The translations under genes and the position numbers were made by a program. Positions 10,252 through 18,835 of a stretch of DNA of 64,000 nucleotides are shown here, piece by piece. Within the stretch, counting starts at the first letter, position 1, and each line of letters begins with the position of its first letter. The notes under the pieces were generated by a model. The model saw only the letters and a list, made by a program, of their open reading frames with translations, was not told the DNA's origin and made no database searches. This DNA comes from an uncultured Christensenella sp. (GTDB lineage: Bacteria; Bacillota; Clostridia; Christensenellales; Borkfalkiaceae): assembly GCA_910583855.1 (NCBI GenBank), contig CAJTYL010000003.1, positions 115,490-179,489 on the forward strand. The letters run 5' to 3'.

Positions 10252-11452
10252 AAAATGCGAGGGAAAGCTGAAAAATAAATTTAAATCCATAGACGATGTA
10301 GCTTATTACAATCAGGTTAAGGTTTTAAACGCTTTTGAAGAGTATAAAATAGCTACCCGTCATTTTAACGGTACGACGGGCTACGGCTATGACGATGAGG
10401 GCAGGGACTGCCTTGGAAAACTGTACGCTAAAGCTTTCGGCGCCGAAAGCGGAATAGTTTCTCCTCATATGCTTTCGGGAACGCATGCTTTGACGGTTGC
10501 GCTTTTCGGGCTTCTTCGGCCAAGCGATACCTTGTTTTGTATAAGCGGTATGCCTTACGACACGCTAAGGGGCGTAATTTTCGGAAAAAATAACGGTTCT
10601 TTGAAGGATTTCGGGATAAATTTCGAGTGTTGTGACTTAAAAAACGGCAAAATCGATTTTGCGGCAACCGAAAAGCGGTATAAAGAAATCAAAAACGTGA
10701 AAGTGGTTTATATTCAGCGTTCGCGCGGATATGAGCTCAGGGACGCGTTTTCTTGCGAAGAAATAGGCGAAGCATGCAAATTTATCCGCAGATTGGGCTT
10801 TAAAGGCTGTATTTTCGTGGATAACTGTTACGGTGAGTTCGTTGAAAAGGCTGAGCCTACGGATGTTGGAGTGGATATTATAGTCGGCTCGCTTATAAAA
10901 AACGCAGGCGGCGGGCTTGCGCCTACTGGCGGTTACATCTGCGGTAAGTCGAAATATATCGACTTAATAGGAAAACGCCTTACGGCGCCGTCAATCGGGC
11001 TTGAAGTCGGCTCTTATGAGGGGAGCTATCGTAATTTCTATCAAGGGCTTTTCCTTGCGCCGCACACAGTTGCGCAGGCTTTGAAAACGAGTCTTTTGAT
11101 TGGGCAGGCTATGGGCGAGCTCGGTTACAAAAATTATCCTGCGCTTGATAAAGTCCCCCACGACATTACCCGCGCGATTGAATTTGACTGCGCCGACAAA
11201 ATGGTTAATTTCATAAGAGAAGTGCAGTATGCGTCGCCCATAGACAGCTACGTCACTTGCGAACCCTGGAATATGCCGGGTTACGACGATAAAATTATTA
11301 TGGCGGCAGGTACGTTTGTTTCGGGCGCAAGTATCGAGCTTTCCGCCGACGGACCCGTAAAACCGCCGTATATCGTTTATTTTCAGGGCGGTTTAACCTA
11401 TGAACACGGCAAATACGCTTTGGAAAAGATTTTGAAAAAGATAAACAACTAA
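10238..11452 (+). CDS. PLP-dependent methionine gamma-lyase family protein (YnbB / 'aluminium resistance' type)
   Basis: The fold-type I PLP enzyme family is often annotated methionine gamma-lyase or aluminium resistance protein; its true substrate is not established. The 404-residue protein has the family FNGTTGYGYDDEGRD segment, SGTHALTVALFG for cofactor phosphate contact, VDNCYGEF (the Asp stacking on the pyridine ring) and SLIKNAGGG, whose Lys should form the Schiff base. It overlaps the miaA end by 14 bp. The miaA-ynbB neighbourhood is shared with Bacillus, where hfq lies between; here hfq is absent. Function beyond the family is unknown. Confidence 0.88.
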   Translation: MNLIEKCEGKLKNKFKSIDDVAYYNQVKVLNAFEEYKIATRHFNGTTGYGYDDEGRDCLGKLYAKAFGAESGIVSPHMLSGTHALTVALFGLLRPSDTLFCISGMPYDTLRGVIFGKNNGSLKDFGINFECCDLKNGKIDFAATEKRYKEIKNVKVVYIQRSRGYELRDAFSCEEIGEACKFIRRLGFKGCIFVDNCYGEFVEKAEPTDVGVDIIVGSLIKNAGGGLAPTGGYICGKSKYIDLIGKRLTAPSIGLEVGSYEGSYRNFYQGLFLAPHTVAQALKTSLLIGQAMGELGYKNYPALDKVPHDITRAIEFDCADKMVNFIREVQYASPIDSYVTCEPWNMPGYDDKIIMAAGTFVSGASIELSADGPVKPPYIVYFQGGLTYEHGKYALEKILKKINN

Positions 11453-11461
11453 GAGGATGCT

Positions 11462-12262
11462 ATGGATAGTTTTGTTGACGAAAGAGATTATGAAATATTG
11501 AAAAACGACGAATATACGTTCTCAGTGCTTCGTCGGGTTATGGGCGGGAAGTGTAAATTGCTTTTAACCGACCATACAAAACTGATTATTTGTTTTTCGG
11601 ATAACCCGTTTCCTGTATGGATATGGTCGCCCGACGACGCTACCGGATCCGAAATGGAAAATATCTATCAAATTTTAGTGGATAATTCCTTATTAAACGG
11701 CGAATACCGTTTCAATCTAAAATATAATTTGTCGGAATATCTTATAAAAAGAGCTGCCGTTGACGGCAAAAAGCTTGCAATTTCATTAAAAATGTTCGCA
11801 TATAATTGTGAAAAGCCCGTAAAGCCTATACGAATTGCGGACGGTTCAATTTACCTTTGCACGGCACAAGATGAGGAAGAGTTGATTGACGTTATGGATT
11901 CTTTTCATAAAGAATTGGGAATGGACATAAGGAGCCGTGAAAGTTATCGCATTGATGCAAAGGCTTTCATCAACGCGGGGAATGCGTATTTTTGGAAGGA
12001 CTCGCAAGGTAATAACGTCGCAAGCTGTAAATTTATTCCCGACGGAGATTTGGCGTGCATAAACTTCGTTTTTACCCGTCCGTCGTTCCGCAGAAAACAC
12101 TATGCCGAGAATTTGGTTTACGAAGTTACTAAGATTGCGAAAGATTTGGGCTACATTCCCGCGCTTTATACGGACGCTGACTACGTTGCTTCAAACGCCT
12201 GTTACGAAAAAATAGGTTATATGCTTAAAGGTAAACTGTGTACGCTCAGTATGATTAAATAG
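11462..12262 (+). CDS. GNAT-family N-acetyltransferase
   Basis: A 266-residue protein whose C-terminal 130 residues look like a GNAT fold: a CKFIPDGDLACINFVFTRPSFRRKHYAENLV segment corresponds to beta4 and the acetyl-CoA loop, followed by ALYTDADYVASNACYEKIGY. The acetyl-CoA loop motif RxxGxG/A is degenerate (RRKHYA). The N-terminal half is a separate domain I do not recognise, perhaps a second degenerate GNAT unit. It begins 9 bp after the PLP-enzyme gene and ends the operon before a strong terminator. Substrate unknown. Confidence 0.75.
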   Translation: MDSFVDERDYEILKNDEYTFSVLRRVMGGKCKLLLTDHTKLIICFSDNPFPVWIWSPDDATGSEMENIYQILVDNSLLNGEYRFNLKYNLSEYLIKRAAVDGKKLAISLKMFAYNCEKPVKPIRIADGSIYLCTAQDEEELIDVMDSFHKELGMDIRSRESYRIDAKAFINAGNAYFWKDSQGNNVASCKFIPDGDLACINFVFTRPSFRRKHYAENLVYEVTKIAKDLGYIPALYTDADYVASNACYEKIGYMLKGKLCTLSMIK

Positions 12263-12307
12263 AATTTAAAATAGATGCTTTGTGATAAAGCACAATTCCA
12301 ATAGAGA

Positions 12308-12347
12308 TAAAAACGCTCTCAGACAAAAAATGTCGAGAGCGTTTTTT
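12308..12347. terminator. Bidirectional intrinsic terminator
   Basis: Stem AAAACGCTCTC with its complement, extended inward by GACA/TGTC around an A-rich loop. T runs on both strands let it serve the GNAT operon (+) and the S41 peptidase gene (-). Confidence 0.9.
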
Positions 12348-12400
12348 AGATATAATTCAGTTAGTTAAATTGAAATTTATCGTCCTGTCGTGTCTGAATT

Positions 12401-13894
12401 TTATTTAACTCCGATTACTTCAAATAATTTATCAAAACAGTTTTTGCTTTCACAAGGATAGTCCGGCATAACGTATTCGTCGGTGTTGGTACTGTCTATT
12501 CTATACCATTTTTTTGTAGATATTTGTACATACAAGCCCGTATTCGGCAAATAGAAATATGTTACTTCGCCATAGCCGTTTACAGCGTTCGCCGACGGTT
12601 CACCTACAACTTTGCCCAAACGATTATCCTGTATCAGCATAGCAAAATCCTTAGCTGCCGAAAAAGAATCATAATCGGTAAGTATATACACATTTCCGTT
12701 AAACAGTAAATTTTTATACTGTTTATTGGAGATTTTAACGTTGCTATGAAATTCCAAAAAGCCCCAACGCCAATCATAAGGACCGTCATAGTAGCTGTCA
12801 ACGGGAAGATACTTTATAAACTCGTTGCCCACCATAGAACTGCCGCCGCCGTTTCCGCGTAGGTCAACCGCTACGTTTTGTATGTTCTTTTGTTTTACTT
12901 CCGTGAACATTGTCTTTACACAATCGATATAAGTTTGGTTGTAATTGCATTGAGTAAGAGTAAGCACGGCAAGGCTTTTTTGCTCGTCAATATCGTAATA
13001 CACAAAGTCTTTCGGTTCGCTCGGCGTGTAGTATTGGTTGCGAATTTCCACAAATTCATCCCAACTCACAAAATCATTTGCGGTGTACGTTTCTTCGATT
13101 ATATTCTCACCGTTCGACCATTCGTATATAAACGGCTCGGAATAGCCCAAGAAATCAAGAGTTGCAAGACTGCCTAAATCTATATCGATCCACGCTTCTG
13201 TTTCGTAACAGTAGTAAGGCTCGGCATCCTTATAAATTTGCTCTACGGTTTTGCCGTTGATTTTGGTTATATCGTAATCTTGACTATACTTTTGTGGGAT
13301 TGCTTTTAGATAAGTATCGCCGAAACCGCTGTTATAAGTGGAAGTGTGCGCGTCGCCCATAAGGTGCAAAACGGATTGTACTTCACGCCGCAAATCGTTA
13401 ACGGAAATTTTATCTTTGTCTTTCAACCTTTCCAAAGAAGCATTGTAAGCCGTTTTAACTTCTTCCGTTAATCCATTCTTAAACATAGGGTGCGTTCTTT
13501 CAAGATGATTTTTAAGTGCATTAAAATCCTCTTTGGCGGCTTTATACGAAATAACTTCATTATAATTCAATATTATGCCGTTGTAACTTTTGAAAACATA
13601 CGAATTCCAATATGGAATCATATACGGCAAAATTGAACAAATAATGGCTATAAGTCCAAATATTATTGGCAGAATTATTTTTGTAGCGAGTTTCGTTTTA
13701 AAAAAAATAAGGTAAACTACTAACCCGCCGCAAAACATTATGCTCAACAGAACAGTTACCCATTCAGGGAAATTAGCGCAAAAGATATTTATAGGAATAA
13801 GGGCAAAAGTCAAAACAGCCAATAAGCAAAGAACAGACATACTGATTATCTTTATTGCTTTTCGGTTATTTTCAATCCAAGTTTTAATGTTCAC
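12401..13894 (-). CDS. Membrane-anchored S41-family peptidase (C-terminal processing protease-like)
   Basis: A 497-residue protein with three predicted membrane helices in the first about 95 residues, then a soluble domain. The S41 core appears as DVAVDLRGNGGGSSMVGNEF followed by ILTDYDSFSAAKDFAMLI, where the Ser of DSFSAA is the likely nucleophile, and VVGEPSANAVNGYG. I see no clear PDZ domain. Start is GTG with GGAG 6 nt upstream. A TATAAT with an extended TG lies just upstream, and an ACTGT-N7-ACAGT inverted repeat falls between promoter and start. Flanked by terminators, so probably monocistronic. Substrate unknown. Confidence 0.82.
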   Translation of the reverse strand: MNIKTWIENNRKAIKIISMSVLCLLAVLTFALIPINIFCANFPEWVTVLLSIMFCGGLVVYLIFFKTKLATKIILPIIFGLIAIICSILPYMIPYWNSYVFKSYNGIILNYNEVISYKAAKEDFNALKNHLERTHPMFKNGLTEEVKTAYNASLERLKDKDKISVNDLRREVQSVLHLMGDAHTSTYNSGFGDTYLKAIPQKYSQDYDITKINGKTVEQIYKDAEPYYCYETEAWIDIDLGSLATLDFLGYSEPFIYEWSNGENIIEETYTANDFVSWDEFVEIRNQYYTPSEPKDFVYYDIDEQKSLAVLTLTQCNYNQTYIDCVKTMFTEVKQKNIQNVAVDLRGNGGGSSMVGNEFIKYLPVDSYYDGPYDWRWGFLEFHSNVKISNKQYKNLLFNGNVYILTDYDSFSAAKDFAMLIQDNRLGKVVGEPSANAVNGYGEVTYFYLPNTGLYVQISTKKWYRIDSTNTDEYVMPDYPCESKNCFDKLFEVIGVK

Positions 13895-13912
13895 TTTTTA
13901 CTCCACTAAATT

Positions 13913-13936
13913 ACTGTTTATAGTACAGTTATTATA
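13913..13936 (-). promoter_or_regulatory. Promoter -10 with adjacent inverted repeat, S41 peptidase gene
   Basis: On the minus strand TGG-TATAAT gives an extended -10 (13931-13936), with TTGTTT as a weak -35 at 16 bp. Immediately downstream is an inverted repeat, ACTGT (13913-13917) and ACAGT (13925-13929), placed where a repressor would block the start. Confidence 0.5.
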
Positions 13937-14010
13937 CCATATTAAAAGCTAAAAACAAGCGGTTGACAGTGTTAGTCAAATATCACTATGCTACGAAAAG
14001 CCTCGTCTGC

Positions 14011-14057
14011 AAAAAATAAGAAAATTAGGTGGGGCATTCGTCTCACCTAATTTTCTT
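14011..14057 (-). terminator. Terminator of the groESL operon
   Basis: A 14-bp perfect stem (14018-14031 with 14044-14057) around a 12-nt loop. On the minus strand it runs into TTATTTTTT. It lies 70 bp past the groEL stop. Confidence 0.85.
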
Positions 14058-14126
14058 GCGCCTGAGATTTATCTAAAATTCTCTATTTGAATTACGCTAA
14101 ACCCAAAGCTTATTTTTTAATCTTTA

Positions 14127-15758
14127 TTAATACATTCCGCCCATATCGGGGTTACCGCCCATAGGAGCTGCCGAGGGAGGGGTGGGGATATCGGTTACGA
14201 TGCTTTCAGTCGTAAGCAAGGTTGCCGCAACGGAAGCAGCGTTCTGAAGGACCGAACGGGATACCTTGGTCGGGTCGATAATTCCGCTTTCAATCATATC
14301 CGTATAGCGGTTTTGTAATGCGTCAAAGCCGTAATTAGGGTTTTTGGAACGTAAAATGCTGTTTACAACGACTGAACCGTCGTAACCTGCGTTTTTTGCA
14401 ATCTGGCGAATGGGCTCTTCAATCGCTTTCAAAACGATAGCTACGCCCGTCTTTTCGTCTCCGTGCAGACTTGCAACAAGTTTTTTAAGCTCAGGAACGG
14501 CGGAGAGCAACGCAACACCGCCTCCGGGAACAATTCCTTCTTCAACAGCCGCGCGGGTTGCCGCAAGCGCGTCGTCTATGCGGAGTTTCTTTTCCTTCAT
14601 TTCCACTTCGGTAGCCGCGCCAACGCTTATAACCGCAACGCCGCCCGCAAGTTTTGCAAGTCTTTCCTGCAATTTTTCTCTGTCGTAGTCGGAGGACGTT
14701 TCCAAGATCTGCGCCTTAATCGAGTTTACGCGAGCTTTTATGCCGTCAGCGTCGCCCGAACCGCCGATAATGGTGGTGTTATCCTTGTCAACTTTGACCT
14801 GTGACGCTCTGCCGAGCATATCGGTAGTCACGTCCTTAAATTCATAGCCTAAATCGGAAGAGACTACGGTGCCGCCGGTAAGAATTGCAATGTCTTCAAG
14901 CATTGCCTTTCTTCTGTCGCCGAAGCCGGGGGCTTTAACTGCTACGCAGTTTAAAACGCCCTTTAACTTGTTGACTATAAGCGCTGCAAGTGCGTCGCCT
15001 TCAACGTCCTCGGCAATGATAAGAAGTCTTGCGCCCTGTTGTGCGATGGGCTCGATTATGGGTAAAATTTCCTGTAAGGAGGATATCTTTTTGTCGGTAA
15101 TAAGGATATAAGGATTATCAAGTATAGCTTCCATTTTATCGGTGTTGGTAACCATGTAGGCGGAGGCGTAACCTCTGTCGAACTGCATACCCTCGACGGT
15201 GGAAAGCTCTGTGTTCATCGTTTTGCCTTCTTCAACCGTGATAACGCCGTCCTTTCCGACGATTTCCATAGCGTTTGCTATGAGTTCTCCTATCTTTTCG
15301 TCACCCGCGGAAATGGAAGCGACTTGAGAAATCGCAAGCTTGCTTTCAACTGGTCTTGAAATGGACTGAACTTTGGTAACCGCTGTATCGACCGCAGTGG
15401 CAATGCCTTTTTTCAAAATCATAGGGTTTGCGCCTGCTGCGAGGTTTTTAAGCCCTTCTTTAACAATAGCCTGTGCAAGAACGACGGCGGTGGTGGTGCC
15501 GTCGCCGGCAACGTCGTTCGTTTTCGTGGAAACTTCTTTAACAAGCTGTGCGCCCATATTTTCAAAGGGATCTTCAAGTTCGATTTCCTTAGCGATGGTC
15601 ACGCCGTCGTTGGTAATAAGCGGTGCGCCGAACTTCTTATCTAAAACAACGTTTCTGCCCTTAGGACCTAACGTAATTTTTACGGTGTCGGCAACGATGT
15701 TAACGCCGTTTTCAAGTAATTTTCTGGCTTCGTCGCCATATTTAATCTGTTTAGCCAT
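14127..15758 (-). CDS. groEL: Chaperonin GroEL (Hsp60)
   Basis: ATP-driven folding chamber of 14 subunits working with the GroES lid. The 543-residue protein has the diagnostic AKQIKYGDEARKLL start, VTLGPKGRNVVLDKKFGAP, NDVAGDGTTTAVVLA and the late AAVEEGIVPGGGVAL signature. The C-terminus ends in the flexible GGNPDMGGMY tail. AAGGAG lies just before the ATG. It follows groES by 13 bp and is closed by a strong hairpin. Confidence 0.98.
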   Translation of the reverse strand: MAKQIKYGDEARKLLENGVNIVADTVKITLGPKGRNVVLDKKFGAPLITNDGVTIAKEIELEDPFENMGAQLVKEVSTKTNDVAGDGTTTAVVLAQAIVKEGLKNLAAGANPMILKKGIATAVDTAVTKVQSISRPVESKLAISQVASISAGDEKIGELIANAMEIVGKDGVITVEEGKTMNTELSTVEGMQFDRGYASAYMVTNTDKMEAILDNPYILITDKKISSLQEILPIIEPIAQQGARLLIIAEDVEGDALAALIVNKLKGVLNCVAVKAPGFGDRRKAMLEDIAILTGGTVVSSDLGYEFKDVTTDMLGRASQVKVDKDNTTIIGGSGDADGIKARVNSIKAQILETSSDYDREKLQERLAKLAGGVAVISVGAATEVEMKEKKLRIDDALAATRAAVEEGIVPGGGVALLSAVPELKKLVASLHGDEKTGVAIVLKAIEEPIRQIAKNAGYDGSVVVNSILRSKNPNYGFDALQNRYTDMIESGIIDPTKVSRSVLQNAASVAATLLTTESIVTDIPTPPSAAPMGGNPDMGGMY

Positions 15759-15771
15759 ATTTCTTTACTCC

Positions 15772-16056
15772 TTATTCAACGATTGCCAAAATGTCGCTTT
15801 GGCGAATTATCGTGTATTCTTTTTCGTCAACTTTAACTTCCGTTCCGCTGTATTTTGTAAGCAGAACTTTATCGCCGACCTTAACCTGCATTTTTACGTC
15901 TTTCCCGTCTACTAGCCCGCCGGGACCGACTGCAACGACGAGGCAGGTAGCAGGTTTTTCCTGTGCAGCCGACGTAAGATAAAGCCCGCTTTTGGTCTTT
16001 TCTTCGGCTTTAAGATTTTCTACGACTACTTTATCGAATAAAGGTTTGATAGTCAT
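15772..16056 (-). CDS. groES: Co-chaperonin GroES
   Basis: Seven-subunit lid for GroEL. 94 residues from MTIKPLFDKVVV, with the mobile-loop region (KTKSGLYLTSA) and the GTEVKVDEKEYTIIRQSDILAIVE end. I place the start at 16056 because GGAGGA lies 7 nt upstream; an in-frame ATG 15 bases earlier would put the initiator over the Shine-Dalgarno. I find no CIRCE element upstream; a different palindrome occupies the operator position (16095-16117). Confidence 0.97.
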   Translation of the reverse strand: MTIKPLFDKVVVENLKAEEKTKSGLYLTSAAQEKPATCLVVAVGPGGLVDGKDVKMQVKVGDKVLLTKYSGTEVKVDEKEYTIIRQSDILAIVE

Positions 16057-16094
16057 TAAAATATCCTCCAAAATTAAATCATTTTAGTTACAGA

Positions 16095-16132
16095 TATTTT
16101 ATAAACTCTATAAAATAAAGTTAAACATTATA
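16095..16132 (-). promoter_or_regulatory. groES promoter -10 and downstream palindrome
   Basis: On the minus strand TATAAT lies at 16127-16132 with only a weak -35. Just past the expected start is a perfect inverted repeat with 9-bp arms TATTTTATA and a 5-nt spacer (16095-16117). Position suggests an operator; the sequence is not the HrcA CIRCE box nor a CtsR heptamer repeat. Confidence 0.5.
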
Positions 16133-16142
16133 AAGCAAAAAA

Positions 16143-16171
16143 TTGCAATTTAATGAAAAATATGGTAAAAT
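16143..16171 (+). promoter_or_regulatory. Promoter of the dCMP deaminase gene, leaderless
   Basis: TTGCAA (16143-16148), 17-bp spacer, TG-extended TAAAAT (16166-16171). Only 6 bp separate the -10 from the ATG at 16178, so transcription should begin at or next to the A of ATG. No Shine-Dalgarno fits. Confidence 0.75.
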
Positions 16172-16177
16172 CGTCGT

Positions 16178-16630
16178 ATGGATAAATGGGACAAAAGATT
16201 TATGGAGATGACCGAGCTTATCGGAACGTGGTCAAGCTGTTATCAAGATAACAGGCATGTCGGCGCGGTTATCGTAAAAAACAAGCGTATAATCGCCACC
16301 GGATATAACGGTGCGCCTCAAGGTATTAAAAGCTGCGTTGATAAAAAAGAGTGTATGCGCAAGAATAAAAATATTGCCAGCGGCACTATGCACGAGCTGT
16401 GCTACGCCGTTCACGCGGAGCAGAACGCGATAATTCAAGCGGCAAGGGTAGGATGTAGCGTTGAGGGGTGTACGCTTTATTGTACGCATCAACCCTGCGT
16501 AATCTGCGCGAAAATCATAATTAATTCGGGCATTTCCCGCGTCGTGTATAAAGAAGGTTATCCCGATGATTTTTCAATGCTTCTTTTTAAGGAAGCCGGC
16601 GTCCTCGTCGAAAAATTCAGTGATTTGTAA
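16178..16630 (+). CDS. Deoxycytidylate deaminase (ComEB type)
   Basis: Zinc enzyme converting dCMP to dUMP for thymidylate synthesis. The 150-residue protein shows the cytidine-deaminase motif: HAEQNAI (His ligand and catalytic Glu) and PCVICAK (two Cys ligands). An additional Cys-rich stretch (KSCVDKKECMRKN) fits the second zinc site of dCMP deaminases. It resembles Bacillus ComEB. The gene starts on what appears to be a leaderless transcript, diverging from groES. Confidence 0.92.
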   Translation: MDKWDKRFMEMTELIGTWSSCYQDNRHVGAVIVKNKRIIATGYNGAPQGIKSCVDKKECMRKNKNIASGTMHELCYAVHAEQNAIIQAARVGCSVEGCTLYCTHQPCVICAKIIINSGISRVVYKEGYPDDFSMLLFKEAGVLVEKFSDL

Positions 16631-16643
16631 AAGGAGAAATATT

Positions 16644-17165
16644 ATGCAAAATCCAGTAGTTACCATTAAAATGCAAAACGGCGGCGAGATTAAGCTTGAA
16701 CTTTACCCTGAAAAAGCGCCTAATACTGTAAATAACTTTATTTCACTCGTAAAAAACGGTTTTTACGACGGAATTATTTTTCATCGCGTAATTGCGGGAT
16801 TTATGATCCAGGGCGGCGACCCCAAAGGCGTAGGAACGGGGGGACCTGGATATTCGATAAAGGGGGAATTTGCTTTAAACGGTTTTAAACAGAACGATTT
16901 GAAGCATTCGCGCGGAGTGATTTCCATGGCGCGCGCAATGAATCCCAATTCTGCTGGTTCGCAGTTCTTTATAATGCACCGCAACGCTTCTCATCTTGAC
17001 GGGCAGTACGCGGCATTCGGTAAGGTAATTGAAGGTATGGAAGTGGTCGACGAGATTGCCTCCGTTAAATGCGACTGGCAGGATAAACCGCTCGAAGCCC
17101 AGACGATGGAAAAGGTTACGGTTGAAACCTTCGGCGGCGACTATCCGTTACCGGTTAAATCTTAA
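16644..17165 (+). CDS. Peptidyl-prolyl cis-trans isomerase, cyclophilin type
   Basis: Cytosolic proline isomerase; no signal peptide. 173 residues from MQNPVVTIKM, with the cyclophilin core IIFHRVIAGFMIQGGDP, GTGGPGYSIKGEF and the NSAGSQFFIMH signature. ATG at 16644 is chosen because AAGGAG lies 7 nt before it; the reading frame is open further upstream but only as overlap with the dCMP deaminase gene. purB follows 10 bp later. Confidence 0.95.
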   Translation: MQNPVVTIKMQNGGEIKLELYPEKAPNTVNNFISLVKNGFYDGIIFHRVIAGFMIQGGDPKGVGTGGPGYSIKGEFALNGFKQNDLKHSRGVISMARAMNPNSAGSQFFIMHRNASHLDGQYAAFGKVIEGMEVVDEIASVKCDWQDKPLEAQTMEKVTVETFGGDYPLPVKS

Positions 17166-17175
17166 AAGGAGCATT

Positions 17176-18609
17176 ATGGATAACGAAATTTATCAGAATC
17201 CTTTAATTACAAGATACGCAAGCCGTGAAATGTCGGAAAATTTCTCCGACGAAAAGCGCTTTAAGCTTTGGAGACGGCTTTGGATAACGCTTGCCGAAGC
17301 CGAAACGGAGTTAGGCTTGAATATAACCAAGGCGCAAGTTGCCGAAATGAAAAAGTACGCCGACGATATAAACTTTGAAGTGGCTGAGGGCTATGAAAGA
17401 AAGTTAAGGCACGACGTTATGGCGCATGTTCACGCGTTTGGCGAACAGGCAAAGTCGGCTATGCCGATTATTCATTTAGGTGCAACTAGCTGCTATGTTG
17501 ACTGCAATTCAGAGCTTATAATATTATGGGATGCGCTTGAAATTATTAAAGCTAAGCTCGTAAACGTAATGGATAAGCTTGCGGCTTTCGCATTGAAGTA
17601 CAAGGACGTTCCCGCGCTCGGATTTACGCATTTGCAACCGGCACAGCTGACCACGGTAGGCAAACGAGCAACGCTTTGGCTTCAGGATTTAACTTTGGAT
17701 TATCATAACCTTATAAATCTGCAAAATTCCTTCAAGTTGCGCGGTGTAAAGGGTACGACGGGCACGCAAGCAAGCTTTATGGAGCTTTTCAACGGTGATG
17801 AAAGTAAGGTTAAAGAGCTTGAAAAGAAGGTGGTTGCAAAGCTTGGATTCGATAAAGTATACGGCGTAACAGGGCAAACCTACCCCAGAAAATTTGATTA
17901 TAACGTTCTTTGCGTACTTTCACAAATTGCGCAAAGCGCGTATAAATTTTCCAACGACATCCGCATTTTGCAAAATATGAAAGAAATAGAGGAACCATTC
18001 GAAAAATCGCAGATAGGTTCTTCGGCTATGGCGTATAAGCGCAACCCTATGCGCAGCGAAAGAATCGGTTCGCTTGCAAGGTTCGTTATATCGCTTCCTG
18101 TAAACAGCGCTGTAACGGCGGGAACTCAATGGTTTGAAAGGACGTTGGACGACTCGGCAAACAGAAGAATAGTTAATGCTCAGGCATTTCTTGCGCTTGA
18201 CGGCATACTTAATATCTATATGAACGTTTCGGAAAATCTTGTCGTTTACGAAAAGGTCATTGAAAAACATATTACGGCGGAGCTTCCGTTTATGGCAACC
18301 GAAAACATTATGATGGAGTGTGTAAAAGCCGGCGGGAACAGGCAGGAGCTTCACGAAAAGATAAGGGTGCTTTCAATGCAGGCAGGAAGAAACGTTAAAG
18401 AATTAGGAAAGGAAAATAACCTTATCGAGCTCATTAAGGCTGACGACGACTTTAAAGCGGTGCATTCCACGCTTGATAAAATTCTTGACCCTAAGCTGTT
18501 TATCGGCAGGGCACCTTCTCAGACCGTTGAATTTGTTGAAAGCGAAGTTAAGCCTATTTTAGAGCAAAACAAGGCGATTTTGGGTCAAAAAGGTGACGTT
18601 AAAGTCTGA
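17176..18609 (+). CDS. purB: Adenylosuccinate lyase
   Basis: Splits SAICAR and adenylosuccinate, acting twice in purine synthesis. 477 residues from MDNEIYQNPLITRYASREM. Family signature SSAMAYKRNPMRSE gives the flexible catalytic-Ser loop; HLGATSCYV and GTQASFMELF are also typical. Start at 17176 follows AAAGGAGC; the frame is open upstream but there it overlaps the cyclophilin gene in another frame. It reads into a stretch holding repeat copy B. No obvious plus-strand terminator follows. Confidence 0.95.
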   Translation: MDNEIYQNPLITRYASREMSENFSDEKRFKLWRRLWITLAEAETELGLNITKAQVAEMKKYADDINFEVAEGYERKLRHDVMAHVHAFGEQAKSAMPIIHLGATSCYVDCNSELIILWDALEIIKAKLVNVMDKLAAFALKYKDVPALGFTHLQPAQLTTVGKRATLWLQDLTLDYHNLINLQNSFKLRGVKGTTGTQASFMELFNGDESKVKELEKKVVAKLGFDKVYGVTGQTYPRKFDYNVLCVLSQIAQSAYKFSNDIRILQNMKEIEEPFEKSQIGSSAMAYKRNPMRSERIGSLARFVISLPVNSAVTAGTQWFERTLDDSANRRIVNAQAFLALDGILNIYMNVSENLVVYEKVIEKHITAELPFMATENIMMECVKAGGNRQELHEKIRVLSMQAGRNVKELGKENNLIELIKADDDFKAVHSTLDKILDPKLFIGRAPSQTVEFVESEVKPILEQNKAILGQKGDVKV

Positions 18610-18625
18610 TTTTTTGGTTTTACAA

Positions 18626-18646
18626 AGTACTATGCGTGACATAATT
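18626..18646 (+). repeat. Dispersed near-palindromic repeat, copy B (intergenic)
   Basis: AGTACTATG then CGT instead of TCA, then GACATAATT: 3 mismatches to the motif over 21 bases, and flanked by ACAA as in copy A. It lies 17 bp after the purB stop. Confidence 0.7.
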
Positions 18647-18668
18647 GCGTTAATTCCGTAATTCTGAA

Positions 18669-18699
18669 TAAAAAATAACCACCGAAACCCGGTGGTTAT
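18669..18699 (-). terminator. Terminator of tRNA-Trp
   Basis: A 9-bp perfect stem (ATAACCACC and complement, 18675-18699) followed on the minus strand by a run of six T. It lies one base past the CCA end of the tRNA. Confidence 0.85.
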
Positions 18700-18700
18700 A

Positions 18701-18775
18701 TGGCAGGGGAGACACGATTCGAACATGCAACCGACGGTTTTGGAGACCGCGACTCTACCGTTGAGCTACTCCCCT
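18701..18775 (-). tRNA. tRNA-Trp (anticodon CCA)
   Basis: Cloverleaf on the minus strand: acceptor AGGGGAG pairs with CTCCCCT, discriminator G, encoded CCA. The anticodon loop TCTCCAAA centres on CCA, and the T arm contains GTTCGAAT. Length 75 nt. Confidence 0.95.
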
Positions 18776-18787
18776 AAAAACAAATAA

Positions 18788-18816
18788 ATTATAGTATATC
18801 ACTTAGATTTAGTCAA
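18788..18816 (-). promoter_or_regulatory. Promoter of tRNA-Trp
   Basis: On the minus strand TTGACT (18811-18816), 17-bp spacer, TATAAT (18788-18793), placed 12 bp before the first tRNA base. Confidence 0.85.
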
Positions 18817-18835
18817 CTGTTTTGGAGGCAAATTT

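Noticed and set aside
10238..10262. A missing or hidden hfq between miaA and the PLP-enzyme gene
   Set aside because: The two genes overlap by 14 bp, so there is no room; hfq is simply not here.
16072..16177. CIRCE operator upstream of groES
   Set aside because: The TTAGCACTC-N9-GAGTGCTAA sequence is absent; only an unrelated AT-rich palindrome is present.
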